This document shows positions 23,701 to 35,909 of a stretch of DNA of 64,000 nucleotides, piece after piece. The stretch is from assembly GCA_013398295.1 (NCBI GenBank), contig VZSF01000111.1, forward strand, positions 124,001-188,000. Direction: 5' to 3'. This DNA comes from Chionis minor. Taxonomy: Eukaryota; Chordata; Aves; Charadriiformes; Chionididae. The notes beneath the pieces were generated by a model that saw only the letters and a list, made by a program, of their open reading frames with translations, ran no database searches and had not been told where the DNA came from. Within the stretch, counting starts at the first letter, position 1, and every line of letters begins with the position of its first letter. A program made the position numbers and the translations under genes.

Positions 23701-26700
23701 AAAAAAGTTTGTATCTACCCCAGAGATAATGTTAAGGCTACTGAGAAGCAGAGAGTGAACAGAAAATATATACTTGGAGCCTTGCCCCTGTGTATTGCGA
23801 GGTGTGCGTACCTTGGATTTCAGTTTTTGGGAGGAGACTACAAAATTGCAGGACACTCTGCCTGCCCTGGGGGCTGAGCAGTAGCCAGCGTGCATCATCC
23901 GAGCCTGCTTTCTGCATTGAACCTCCTGTACCTGAAGGGAGGATGTGAAAACATTAAACGGCTCTCCCTCTGGCTCTGCTGAGGGGTTACCATCCACTTC
24001 TTCTCAGCTAGTGAATGGGCTCACAGGGCAGGAGCCTCCGAGGCTTTTTGCGGCTGCCCCTCAGCCTGCCGCTCGGGTTTGGGATAAATAAAAGCAAAAG
24101 TAGCGGGGACTCCGGGGCTCAGTGACTTTTAGCTGCTGGCAGAGAAGTTTGCTTTCGCTTGCAGAGTGTAACTGAGGAGTGACTTGAGAGATGCTGGGGG
24201 AGATGCTATCAAGGCTTGGAGAAACACAGTGAGTGAGCTGTTCCTGGAGCTCCCAGCTGCCATGCTCTGACCTCCCTCAGACCAGGACTGTGCCTCCCTG
24301 GCCAGTGCTCTCCTGTGGGACCTCTCCCTCTAGCACGCTCTGCTCCCAGCCCTGCCTTTTGTCTCTGGCCAAGTTTCTCGATCTCATTGTGTGCGTGCAC
24401 TTCCTTCCCTGTGAAACAGCAATTTTTCCTTGTCTTTGAGACATTGGAAAGAGGGAACACAGAGAATGGTGAGGGCTTTATAGTTATGACTGTCTTCCTG
24501 CATCTCTATAGGTCACGCACGTTACCCTTACGTCAAAATATTGCAAGGACTGGCCTGCGAGTCACACTAGGGTTCCCTGGATGTACGGAGACTACACTTC
24601 TCTTTTCCTCCTCCGCCGTTTGCTTCTGGACATTTCTCTTCCGAGCTAAATTGAAATCCCTGGGTCATAGTCTGATCAAGCTTATCTGAAAACTACTTTT
24701 TGTATAGTTACAAAATGAGAAAACTTGTTCATCCAAAACCTGTTATTAGAAATGGCTTTAAACCATAGATAACATATTCTTCAAAGGATTTTTAACAGGA
24801 CATGGGTATCAAAATCCACATCAGACTGTGAAGTAACTCAGCCTCATATAGTCGTGCAGGCACATTGCATTAAATTGCTGTACCAACATTTTGAAACCTG
24901 ATGTTTTCTTTGTCATTTCTTCCCTTCTTCCTAGATAGATTTTTCTTGTATCTGTAATTCTTTAATGACAGTGATTTTACTGCAAGTAATAGCTTACCAA
25001 GGTATTTTTTGAATGGAGAAATCTACCACTTAAATTTCTGAATTAGCAAGCTTTAAAGTTTAGCTTTAAAAATTGCAAATTAAAATGGCTTTTTTGTCTG
25101 TCACCTCCTAAACTCCTGAGTCCTGTTCTCACGGAGTAGCAGATAATATTTGAAAGACTGAACCCATTTAAATAAGTGGGGACATTTTTGCCAAGAAGGT
25201 GTGGAAGGGAGAGGGACTGAGTGGGTTATTTGTGTGGGTGATGAATGGATTGGATAAAGCTTCAGTTTTGTTTATGGGATTGCCTAAAAGCATAGCCAAA
25301 GAATGAAGCAGTTGATTTCTCTCTTCCTTGTTCCTTATCCTTTAGTCATATGCTTGCAACATCACATACAATTGGTATCCATGGAAATTATATCATAGCA
25401 GGAGCAGCTGATGAACTCTTGGGAAATAAAGATCCCATTTTCATGCAAATATTCTAAACAGCAACGAGGTGAGGAAGAAAAATGATTGATAAATAGAATT
25501 ATTTCTGTCTTAGAATATATTTCAGTATTTTCCTTGAGGCAGCAGTAGCTTTTGGAATTCGTGTTCTTACTGAACACAAACTTTCTTAGATCAGTGTGTG
25601 TGCATGCAAGTTATGAGGAAGAAAGCAAAGTTTAAAATAATGCACATTGATTTTGTGAGGAAATATTCTAGATACTCCTTGTGTAATTTAACTTTATTGT
25701 CAGAATACAATCCAATAACTTCAGAAAGAGCAGGCACCTTTCATTTAAAAGCTAGATTGAAAGAGAGGTGAATTGCTTGCTAGGGGCTGGACATTGGGGA
25801 TTAGTGTAGTCTTCCATGTCACATGCAAGCTGTCTCTCCATGCCCGCTCAATAATGCACTAAAATCCTATGTTTTTGCACTGCTCTTAAATGACAGCAGT
25901 ATAGTATTCTATAATACTATAATATAAGACTGCTTTTTCTGTAGTATTTGTATTTTGGAATTTACCTGCCCTGATACGAACACTTGCCTTCTGTCCTGCT
26001 GCCAGCTCATTTTAATGCAGGCTCCTGAGGTGGCAGGGTGCTCCAGTCTGTGTTTCTGCACAGGCAAAGGTGTAGATTCATTTCCCAAAATGGGCTTCCT
26101 GACTCCTGTTTCTGTTGAAAACTACGGATGGAAGTTTCAGCGAAGCAGAGGTTATTATAACACCTCAGATAGAAATGGTGGAAAACTTGCTATAAAAAAA
26201 ATGCAGTTTCTTGACAAAGAATCCTTCTGATACTCTTGACAAACACATAGAGCACCCTTCCTTGTATTTTTTTGGTTTCGGTAATCGAGATCCTCAAATC
26301 CCTTCGTGTGCCACTTCCTAAGAATGTTTATAGGACAGAACCATGTGCACCAGTTGTGTGAGCCAGCTCGCCTCTTAGGTCTCTTCAGAAAGACCTTTTA
26401 TAATAGGAGTGTTGCAAGAGTCACACACATTAACCGCCTCTAAATCTAAAAAAATGATAACTTATAGAACAAAATTATTGCCTTGTAGATAAAACTGTAA
26501 TTAGCTCTGTACTGTGGTCATTAGATCCTCAGTCAGCAATAGTGTCCGCACCGTGCCACTTGCTGAAGACAAAGGTGCTGCATGAACAGGGAGGGGCTGA
26601 TGTCAGTCACCAGAGCTGATGGGGTTTTGATCCATTTGGTGGGCAAGACCTTCTTAGGGGAGTTGGAACATTGGAACTGTCTACAATCAGAGACACACGC

Positions 26701-29700
26701 GGCCCATTTAGCTGGGTACTCTAACAGGGATCAGCATTGTACTCTTCAAATCAGTGCTAAAACCCACCTGATTTGATGAAGGAATATATAACAACATATT
26801 ATGAGGATTGTCTTCCTGTAAACTCGGGGAGCTCCTGCTTGGTTTATATCCTGCGCCACAGCTGGTTGTCTCTAAATTTCGGCTTGGTATAGTCTATTTA
26901 GGATGGACCTAGGTGACCTGAAGCTAAAGATACTCACATTGATCCATTAGTAGGAAAAGGAGACAGGGCGGGAAAGAGGGTTGTTAAGTCTCATGAACTT
27001 TTTTTCCTTCATGTCTTAGATTATGGAGAAATCCAGGTCAAACGTTCACTAACCCAGGTGGTAGATGAAAGTGACGCGGCTGAAGCGTGACGGTTTCTCT
27101 CATCCGTTGTGTCTGAAGAAGGTATCCCACTCAACCCTGTTAGACTTCCCAGCACAGATGAGGAGTTAGCTGGGCTGACTGGGTCTTGCTGCTGGCTCAC
27201 ACGGGTAATTACTCTCACGACTGGGTCCACTGCAAGACTCCTTAACCACTCTTCTGCCAGTCTCCACCCAGATACAAGAGACAAAAGAAAATTACTGGTT
27301 CTGGGGAAAAATCATCCGAAACACAGAAAGCCCCGGAGAGGGAGAAATTTTGGAAAAAGTTACTCAGTAGTGTAAGAGTGAGTCAGTAGCACACAATAGA
27401 TGCATTTGCAATGGGATACAGCAGCTCAAAAAACGAGCATGGCTTTTGGACTATGTCTGCCATGGAGAAGAGAGAAGTTATCCTTCTCCACAGGACTGTT
27501 CTGCTGTGTGCTCGCACACTGTTAGGAGTCAGGGTCCTGCCTGGGGCAGTTCCTGCGTTGAGTAATAGAGGGTGTAACAACAATTAGGAACTCGGGGACG
27601 AGGGGGAAACTTGAAATGGAGAACCTCTTTAAACAACGCCTAAAACGGCACCAAGATGTTTCCAAATATTTGAAGTTTATAGGGAGGGACAACTCGGTTC
27701 AAAGGACTGTAACTAGGGAGAGCATGTTAAAATAAAGGAAGGGGGAAAACTAAATATTTGGAGGAATTGCATCACTGCAACCTGTAATGGCAACAACACA
27801 GCTTTGGGAACCAAACTGTTGTTGAAAACAAACCTCTGCAGTTTGATTTGTGTTCCAAACCAGCAGATACTTGGAGGTTTTTTCTTTTTTCCCCCTCCCT
27901 CTCTTTTTCCCTTTTCTGCTGCCATTCAGTGGAGTGATGCACATACCTAGACGCTTGTATGTGTCAGGTGTAGGCTGATACAACAGGAAATGTTGGCATG
28001 AGTATTGGCTTAGAAGGAATTTTGTTTCACACCATATTGACTTGTCCCTGCTACGGCAAACACGTTATTGGGATTTCCACTGCAATCCACTTCTTCAATT
28101 TGTTGCAATAAAAACTTCCAGCCTGAAATTTCCCTCCTGTCGTGTGAGCCCAGCGCCGAGCAGTTGTACATTTAAAATACTTATTTTAAATGCTTTCTAA
28201 ACTAGACTACCAGGACAACTGCTGATGTTTGCACCTGCAAGTATTTTTCCTGGAGAAGAGTTTGACAGCGTGGTGCTCCTGACTCACGGTGGGAAGAGGC
28301 AGCATCATGACACAGGGATGCCAAATGTCACCTGTGTGATTCAGGTCAGAACCACTGAGTATTTAATGAAACAGCTAAATTGCCCCAATTGCTTTGATAA
28401 TAAAGTGACTGCTGAGCCTGCCAAGTAAATAATTAATTTCCAGTACATATTTGGCTCTTGTGGCTGGCAGCCACCTTTGTTTCATGGACCATAACTGGTT
28501 GGAACTATTAGCTAAGGCAGAAGCCTTTAAATAGAGATTAACAGGCACATTAACTTTTAGCACGTAAATAATCTGCATTCTTTAAAAGGCCATGTATGTA
28601 TTTACAGAACAAAATGCTGTAGTGTGCCCTTCTAGCCCTGCCTTGCTAGTCTTTTGTGTACCGAGATCTCCAAGACCTCTCTGCAACCCATGTTCGTGGT
28701 TGTGGCGAATTTCCGCATCGTTTTTAAGAGCTGGAAAGACGCTTTTCTATTGCTTCCAGACAACACCACCACTCAGGTGTTGGGCAATACTCAGTGCACC
28801 CCAACAGGGAGACTCTTCTCGTAAAGAAGAGCGGTAGGAGCGGTAGGTTGGTGTTGAGGTGCTTTGGGGATTGCTCCTCTACAGCTTCAGCTGGGAAGAG
28901 AGAAGGTCCGGCACAGCCAGCATAGGCAAAGAAGGACATGCGTGCATGCGCTCTGTTTGGGTTTTAGTCCCTTACCTGTAAGCTGAAATAGTGCCGGTTC
29001 TACTAGTTTGTGTAAAGAGCTATTTTGGTCAGCCCTATCCAACTTTTAATTTCCAAACTCTTACAAACAGGCGTTAATGTGTCTAAGATCCCTGCCACCA
29101 TTGGCAAATTTGGCACTGATTTAAAAAAAAAAAAAAAAAGGCAAAAAAAGCAAAACCACCTTCACTTCCCAAACTCTGGGATCTCATGCTCTGTCTTTTC
29201 TTTACTCCACCCTTCGCATACCTGCAGGTTCACAGTGCAAAGTCAAAGGGGAAGAAGCAAAACGAGACCGAGGACTCAAAAATATCCACCTTGCCTGTGA
29301 CTATCCTCACGCTCTGTCGCAACCTTAACATAATTTAAGACACCTAAGAGGTACTCACGGATATGCCGGCGGGTGCTCAGAATCTTAGGCAGCCTTTTAA
29401 AAAATTTATGAATTTGTGATATAAAACAGGTAGTTGTGTGAGCCAGCTAAAGCCATGCTTGCTTTCTAACAGAGAAGTGGCAGTGAATGCAGTATAGCTT
29501 GCAACATCCAAGAGGGATATGTACTCACCTGTCATTAACCTTCCTTGGCCATTAAATGTCACAGTTGGTGCGTACACATGGAGCAGAAAGAATATATATT
29601 TGTCAGTAAAAAGGTGACTGAATGAAAGAAGTCACGAAATGACATTTTTCAGTAGGTTTGTCATAGCTGGAGCGTGGAGGAAAATTGCTTTCTGTAAATC

Positions 29701-32042
29701 TTGGCCCAACAGAACAAAACACACATTTCTTTCCAGTTGGGAAGCCATACTCATAGACATAATGAAAGCATTGTGCGCTCTGACTTTTGCAAACTCTGAT
29801 AGAAACCAATCTGCAATCTTGACAGATATGATCTTTTGCAGGATGCACTGTTCATTTACAGCAGCTAGAGACCTCAATTAATTTATGAACGAGGATAGCA
29901 GGCTGTGAACTCCCCAGCTCAGCCTAGGTGGAGATGTCCCTGTCTGAATTTATGTTCTGGTAATTTAAAGAGATTTATACAAAGCTTTTCTTTCATTTTG
30001 AGAGTAGATTAAAATTCTAATGGAAACCATTTGTATGCGTTTGTTGAATCGAATAATATTTATTGCTGTATGAAAAGAGGAGAGAAAAAAAAGAAAGAAA
30101 TGCTGAAAAACTCTGCCAGCAATAAAGTTAGTGAGGCAGGAATAAATAGGTACACAGGCAGAAAAAGCCCAAACCAGAAAGTAATACTTAGTAGAGCCTG
30201 TAGAAAACCTACTGTTTTATAAAAGCATAATGAAAGCAAATTACACCTGTTTATGAACAAATCGAAAGTAGGCTGCTACCCACTGTGCATGGTCTCTCAG
30301 TTCTTTTATTGGTTTGGTGAGACACCTCTTAATGCTTGAAAATAACCCAAGCTTCATCATGGACGTGCCATTTGCAGCTCAGAACATGAACTCTCGCTCT
30401 GGCAGGGCTGTGATTTTTTGGGGGGGTGGGATGGTCGCACAACCTATTTGTTTACTCCTGGAAAGACTTTTTGAAAGCCCGTAGATGACTCTAGAGCAGA
30501 AATCCCATTGAAGGGGAAGATGTTATTAGGACTTACGCTTTTTGACCTAGTTAACTCATAAACTTTGTTCCAGTGTCACTATTTTGATTGGGATCAAGCT
30601 TTTGGGTTTTATTTTGATGGAAGAGTTACAAGCACCACACGTCACAGAGGGGCATGTGCCACTACAACACGACTATATACAGGAGGAGGAATAATCTAGA
30701 AGAATATTTATCCAAGACTAATTTCACTTGGCAGTTGGCTTGTCTGAGCTGTCATCAATAGAGTTAACCTATGAGAGTTTTGTATGAAAAGCAGTATGTA
30801 AATATTTGAGCTCCTCCTGAAAAGACTTCTTTGTGAGAGGGAATTCACTTTTATTAGCTGACTTGGTAAAGAGAAGGCACGTCCTCCTAAAGCTATGGAG
30901 AGTGCACACAGGCGCACAGGTGCTCTCCCTGAGCGCCTCCAAGCTGGGATCCCGTTTCTGCATTCCAGTGTCGAAGTCCAGGCAAGCTGTGGGCATTGCA
31001 CAGATGCAACAATGCAGATGAGCCGGAGTAAATGTTGACGAGGGCTGCAACGAGCTCAGCCAACGTGCTGCACAGCCACGTGCGCCGCAGCAGCGGAAGG
31101 GAAGGTAATACTGAGGAAAGGGCCAGCTCTCGGTGGGACGGGCTGTGGCGGGCAAGAACACACTGATAAACCAGCAAGATTTGAAAACCTTAATTCTGGA
31201 TGGTCTTAAGTTAGTCTTTATAATGCATATCTGGGGAAACCACCATCGGCTAATAAATTATTATGTTTCTTTGGACATTTCTCATGCCTGATCTGTGAAT
31301 TTAATTCCATCGGTCTTGAGAAAATGTGACCCTGGATGATAAATATCTGGAATATAAATGAAAAACGAATGCAGGATATAGACATCCAAAACCAATCGAG
31401 GTTAGTTGTGATAAAATTAATGTGTTTTAAGGGCTGGACAAATTAAACTTCTGACCAATTTCTGACTTTTTTTTTTCCCCACATTAAACAGTACCTAGTT
31501 TTATCTGTAATTCCACTGCTGATCTGTGGAATTTAGTAAGAATTTAATCCATGAAAAGCAGAGGTCACAGAGCATAAAAGAATAGAAATCTCATTAAAAT
31601 CAATAATATTTTCATTAATTTCTAAAAGACTTTAGCCAAAAAGATGAAGCACTATCCTTTAGAATTATCCATATTTTGATAAATTTTAAATTTAAAGGTA
31701 AAAACTGAGCTAATTTTGCAAGTAGGTGAGCATCTAGAGCAGGTTTTGCAGCGGAACAAAGTGGCTCAGGTGCAGACTCAGTTTGATTCCTGTGCCCTAA
31801 CTCAGTACAGCTTAATGGCATTACTTGAGCAGCTGCTAATTTTGAACAGGATAGAAGAATCGAGTCCTTGATAAATTACCAGCCAGGCAAGCTATCTAAA
31901 AGCATTTCTTTTCTGGACTATCCTGTGGCAAAAGCATGCATAAATCACTATCCCTTTACTGTATGGCCCCCTGGAATGTAATTTTTTTCCTTCTGCCTTT
32001 TATCTTAAGTTTCATTGAACTATACAGTGAAATTTTTTTTGC

Positions 32043-32064
32043 GGGGGGGGGGGGGGGGGGGGGG
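32043..32064 (+). repeat. Homopolymer run of 22 G
   Basis: Twenty-two consecutive Gs follow a T-rich run and GC. Such runs are rare in vertebrate DNA, slip easily, can fold into G-quadruplexes and are error-prone in sequencing, so the length is uncertain. Confidence 0.85.
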
Positions 32065-34934
32065 TGGTAAATTAATACTCTGCATTTTCCTTCACATACA
32101 TTCGTCATTGCCTTTAGGGATTTCATTTGACAAAGGCCTCGCTAATGGAAATGCAAATTTTCTACCTGTCATTGAGTACTTTTGAGTCTGCTGTTTGTCA
32201 GAGCAACACATTCCTCAAAAGCGTGGTTACTTTGACTTCTCAGAAGCCAGGGGAATTGTGTCTGCACCTACCAGGGCTCTGTTTGACCTAGCAGACAGTA
32301 AAGAACATATTTATGTAAATTTGAATGAGAAATATTAGCCTATTCAGTTCTCTGCTATAAATAAAAACCCACATAGATTGAAAGCCTTATTAAGCTTTGA
32401 TTTATTGTAGCCAGTCATCCATTTCCTGTTTAGTAGTTTTGTTGCACTTCAACAGACAGCAACTTCTCCTTTCATTTTCTAGTGATACATTAGTGATTCT
32501 ACTTCTGATAATATTCCATCTAATCTAATCTTATCTTTTGAGGGTTGTAGAAAAACCACGCGCGTAACAGTGGAGAGATCCTTGGGCTACATGATTTAGC
32601 AGATTAGAAAATGTCCTTTGTCTTTACTGTTCTGCTCTAAATAGAGCAGAGAGCCTCACCAAACTTTTAGTAGTGGAATCATCCAACATAAATGCACAAA
32701 CTTTTAAGGCAGGGACTAGAGAAATGAGCCTCTGTGTTGTCGTATTTCATGTAAGAACTGAAAAATAAATATTAAAAAAGCACTTCATATCCTCAGCAAG
32801 AGGAAACCTTTTCACTCACTTTTTGAGAATTTCCACTTTCGTTACTAGCTAAATCTCAGTGGCCGCAAATGGTTGTGTTTAGGGAAAAACGGTAAGTGAA
32901 ATCCTCGTGTCTTCTAAGCAATCTGCAAAATTCCCAGTGACTAGGGAGATCCGGGAATTTGTGTGTCATGTGTTAGTTCAGCCGAACGACACTAACGGTG
33001 TATTTTTACATAGCTGACATCCATGTTTGACAGCCTTCCCGAGCGCACTTTCTAGCCTAAGCAACATGTTTTCTAACTCTTCTGCCCCTGAAACCAATGC
33101 CCTTGAGTAATCACACTCCTTTTTCAACCCTGCCCTCTATTGTCTCTTAGTTTTGTCTAGTTCTTTTCTTTCCTGGAGGGCTCTGCTTATTCCTGTGAAA
33201 TCGTGTTGTTTCTTCACCTCCGCTGTCCTTGAGTCTTTTGTCTCTTCCTGATCCACTCATCCTTCACGAGTGCCCTTTACAAAGCCTCTCTGAGGCTCTG
33301 CTTCGTCTCAAATGAGGAAGAACAGCACTTTCCTTCTTTTCCACAGTTCAGCTCCTGGATGAAAGAAGGACTAGGGAAACTCATGGCTAGTGCCATAACC
33401 TCACGCCAGTAACTTCTGCAGTGCACGTTCTCTGTTCAAACCAGGTTCCTGTAGGGCCATCAAAAACTGAAATGCCATGGAGTCACTCCTGCCCGAACAG
33501 GCAGGTCTTTCTTCTTCCTGTTGGCGAGGCATTGACTAGGTTGTAGCTGCAAACTGTAATGACTGAAGAATACAGGAAAGGAGCTGAACGCTGACACATA
33601 CGGATGGATCTCCTCACTCGCAAAAGTCTTACAGCAAAATGGACAGCAAAAGATCACTTAACTACAGTTCTCGAATGATGATGGTCTTCACAAACGTGGG
33701 TTCTTCCCTCTGCACAGACCGGAGGAGACCAGTAGTGGTTAGGGCTGCTCTTTGTGGAGGCAGGCAGTGGTTCCAAAACGCTCCTTTCTGCACAGAGACC
33801 ATTCTACTGAAATGGAGGATGCTTTCCAAGGCTGGAGTTGCGATAAAGTATTTACTTAGCCATAGAAATCATAATGTTCCATGGTTTAGCTGAATTATTA
33901 AAATGCAATGCTGCACAATAATCATCATTGCAGAGCTTCAAAACACTTACTGACTATGCGGTCTTGGCAGCATAAGTACTAGTCTCTTTAATGGAGAGTT
34001 GTTGCAAGACAGAAGGAGAAACCTGTGTTTCAGACTAAGCGGTGCTTTCCAAAGGGGCTGAAGGTATCGATTGTAATATCGATTCCATACGGATTTTTCT
34101 TGTTGCTTTATATTTTAAAAATACCCCCTCCCCATCCTCTCTCAACAGATCAGATGTCACTTCACTTTTCTTCCCTTGAAATAACACTGGAAGCAGATTG
34201 TTGACAGCTTCAGGCTTCTGCACAGTCAGCATTATAAGAGAGCAGTATAGACATGAGCAAAAGTCAAATGGTCTCCGAGGAGCTCCGACCCATTAAAACA
34301 ATTGCTAAGGGCGCAAGAGCACAGTAAACATCTGCGGTTTGTCTCCCCAGCACACCACACGCCTCTCACTTTGCTCTGCTTGGAAACGGGCTTGAGCTGC
34401 CTGAGTGGACCCAGATGTGAACTTGCAGAGTTCAAGGCTTTTCAGAGCGCGGATTTTGGTTCCAGGCTGAGGCGGGGGGTCGTTGTGAAGTTCGGTTCCA
34501 GATCAGCACTTCCTCCCATTCGCCAGCACTTTAACAGTACTTGTTATTTTCAGCTCCGCTCTGCCCAGAATCACCTCTTTCCAAGCACCCCGGTCTACGA
34601 GACAATCCTCATTGGAACCAAACACTGCAAGGAAGAAAGTAAGCACCTTCCTCAGGTTCCCCGTGCAGGCTGTCTTCCTTATAAGCCAGTCACTGTTTTT
34701 AGCTAAATTGGTATTAAAAACATACGCCTTGCCACATAATCATGAAGTTGCTGCTACGGAACATTTTATTACCTTGATTTTGTGACAAAATACATATTCA
34801 TATTTTATTTTAAAGACAGACTTTAGCAATCTAAATGATACCAACCTTGACATACTAATTAGAAAACAACAATTTTATATGGAAATGTTTATCACAGCCC
34901 TCTGCTTAAATGAGAAACATCTTTCACTTACAGA

Positions 34935-35909
34935 ACTGTGGTGTCCCATTTATGGCACATGGAGAATAAGGAGGTGATTGGAGACAGCCAACATGGCTTC
35001 ACCAAGGGCAAATCCTGCCTGACAAACCTGATGGCCTTCTACAATACTGCCACGAACTTGGTGGACAAAGGCAGAGCAACGGACGTCATCTACCTGGACT
35101 TAAGCAAAGCATTTGACACTGTCCCGCATGACATCCTCGTCTCCAAACTGGAGAGTCACGGGTTCGATGAATGGACCACTCGGTGGATAAGGAACTGGCT
35201 GGATGGCCGCACTCAAAGGGTTGTGGTTAATGGGTCAATGTCCACGTGGTGGCCAGTGACGAGTGGTGTCCCGCAAGGGTCAGTACTGGGACCAGTGCTA
35301 TTTAACATCTTTGTTGGAGACATGGACAGTGGGATCGAGTGCACCCTCAGCAAGTTTGCCGATGACACCAAGCTCGGTGGCGCGGTTGACACACTGGAGG
35401 GAAGGGATGCCATCCAGAGGGACCTGGACAGGCTTGAGAGGTGGGCTNNNNNNNNNNNNNNNNNNNNNNNAGATGATTAGAGGGATGGAGCACCTGTCCT
35501 ATGAGGACAGGCTGAGAGAGCTGGGGCTGTTCAGCCTGGAGAAGAGAAGGCTCCCGGGAGACCTGAGAGCAGCCTTTCAGTATCTGAAGGGAGCCTACAG
35601 GAGAGCTGGAGAGCGACTCTTTGTCAGGAAGTCTAGTGATAGGACAAGGGGTAATGGTTTTAAGTTGGAAGAGGGGAGATTTAGATTAGATATTAGGAAG
35701 AAGTTCTTTACTGTGAGGGTGGTGAGGCACTGGAACAGGTTACCCAGGGAAGTTGTGGAGGCCCCATCCCTGGAAGTGTTTAAGGCCAGGCTGGATGGGG
35801 CTTTGAGCAACCTGCCCTAGTGAGAGGTGTCCCTGCCCATGGCAGGGGGGTTGGAACTTGATGATCTTTAAGGTCCCTTCCAACTCTAACCATTCTATGA
35901 TTCTATGAT
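34935..35909 (+). mobile_element. CR1 LINE, 5'-truncated, broken by a 23-N gap
   Basis: From about 34938 the frame encodes CR1 reverse transcriptase: [14 protein letters not shown], then palm motif A in [17 protein letters not shown], then [11 protein letters not shown], then the catalytic box [10 protein letters not shown]. It stops at an N run (35448-35470). After it the ORF2 C-terminal part continues ([17 protein letters not shown] to [16 protein letters not shown]) in another frame. The element ends with the hairpin-like GGCAGGGGGG region, GATCTTTAAGGTCCCTTCCA and two octamers (ATTCTATG) at 35892-35909. The reverse transcriptase would prime on target DNA; this truncated copy cannot move by itself. 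The high quality of the coding sequence suggests a fairly young copy. Confidence 0.95.
35448..35470. other. Assembly gap (23 N) inside CR1
   Basis: The N run joins two parts of one CR1 ORF2 that are not adjacent in the family. The copy at 7110-7435 carries some of the missing segment. Confidence 0.95.

Larger units (their letters stand above)
18061..34934. other. Intergenic sequence, mostly unique, no gene recognised
   Basis: I see no exon with family resemblance and no recent transposon. Small features are a perfect 20-bp palindrome at 20696-20715, a G-rich run at about 20202-20213, poly-A or poly-T runs (for example 23203-23214, 23682-23706 and 29121-29139), and a 22-base G run at 32043-32064. 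The many short open frames (up to about 134 codons) show no recognisable protein. Confidence 0.5.
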
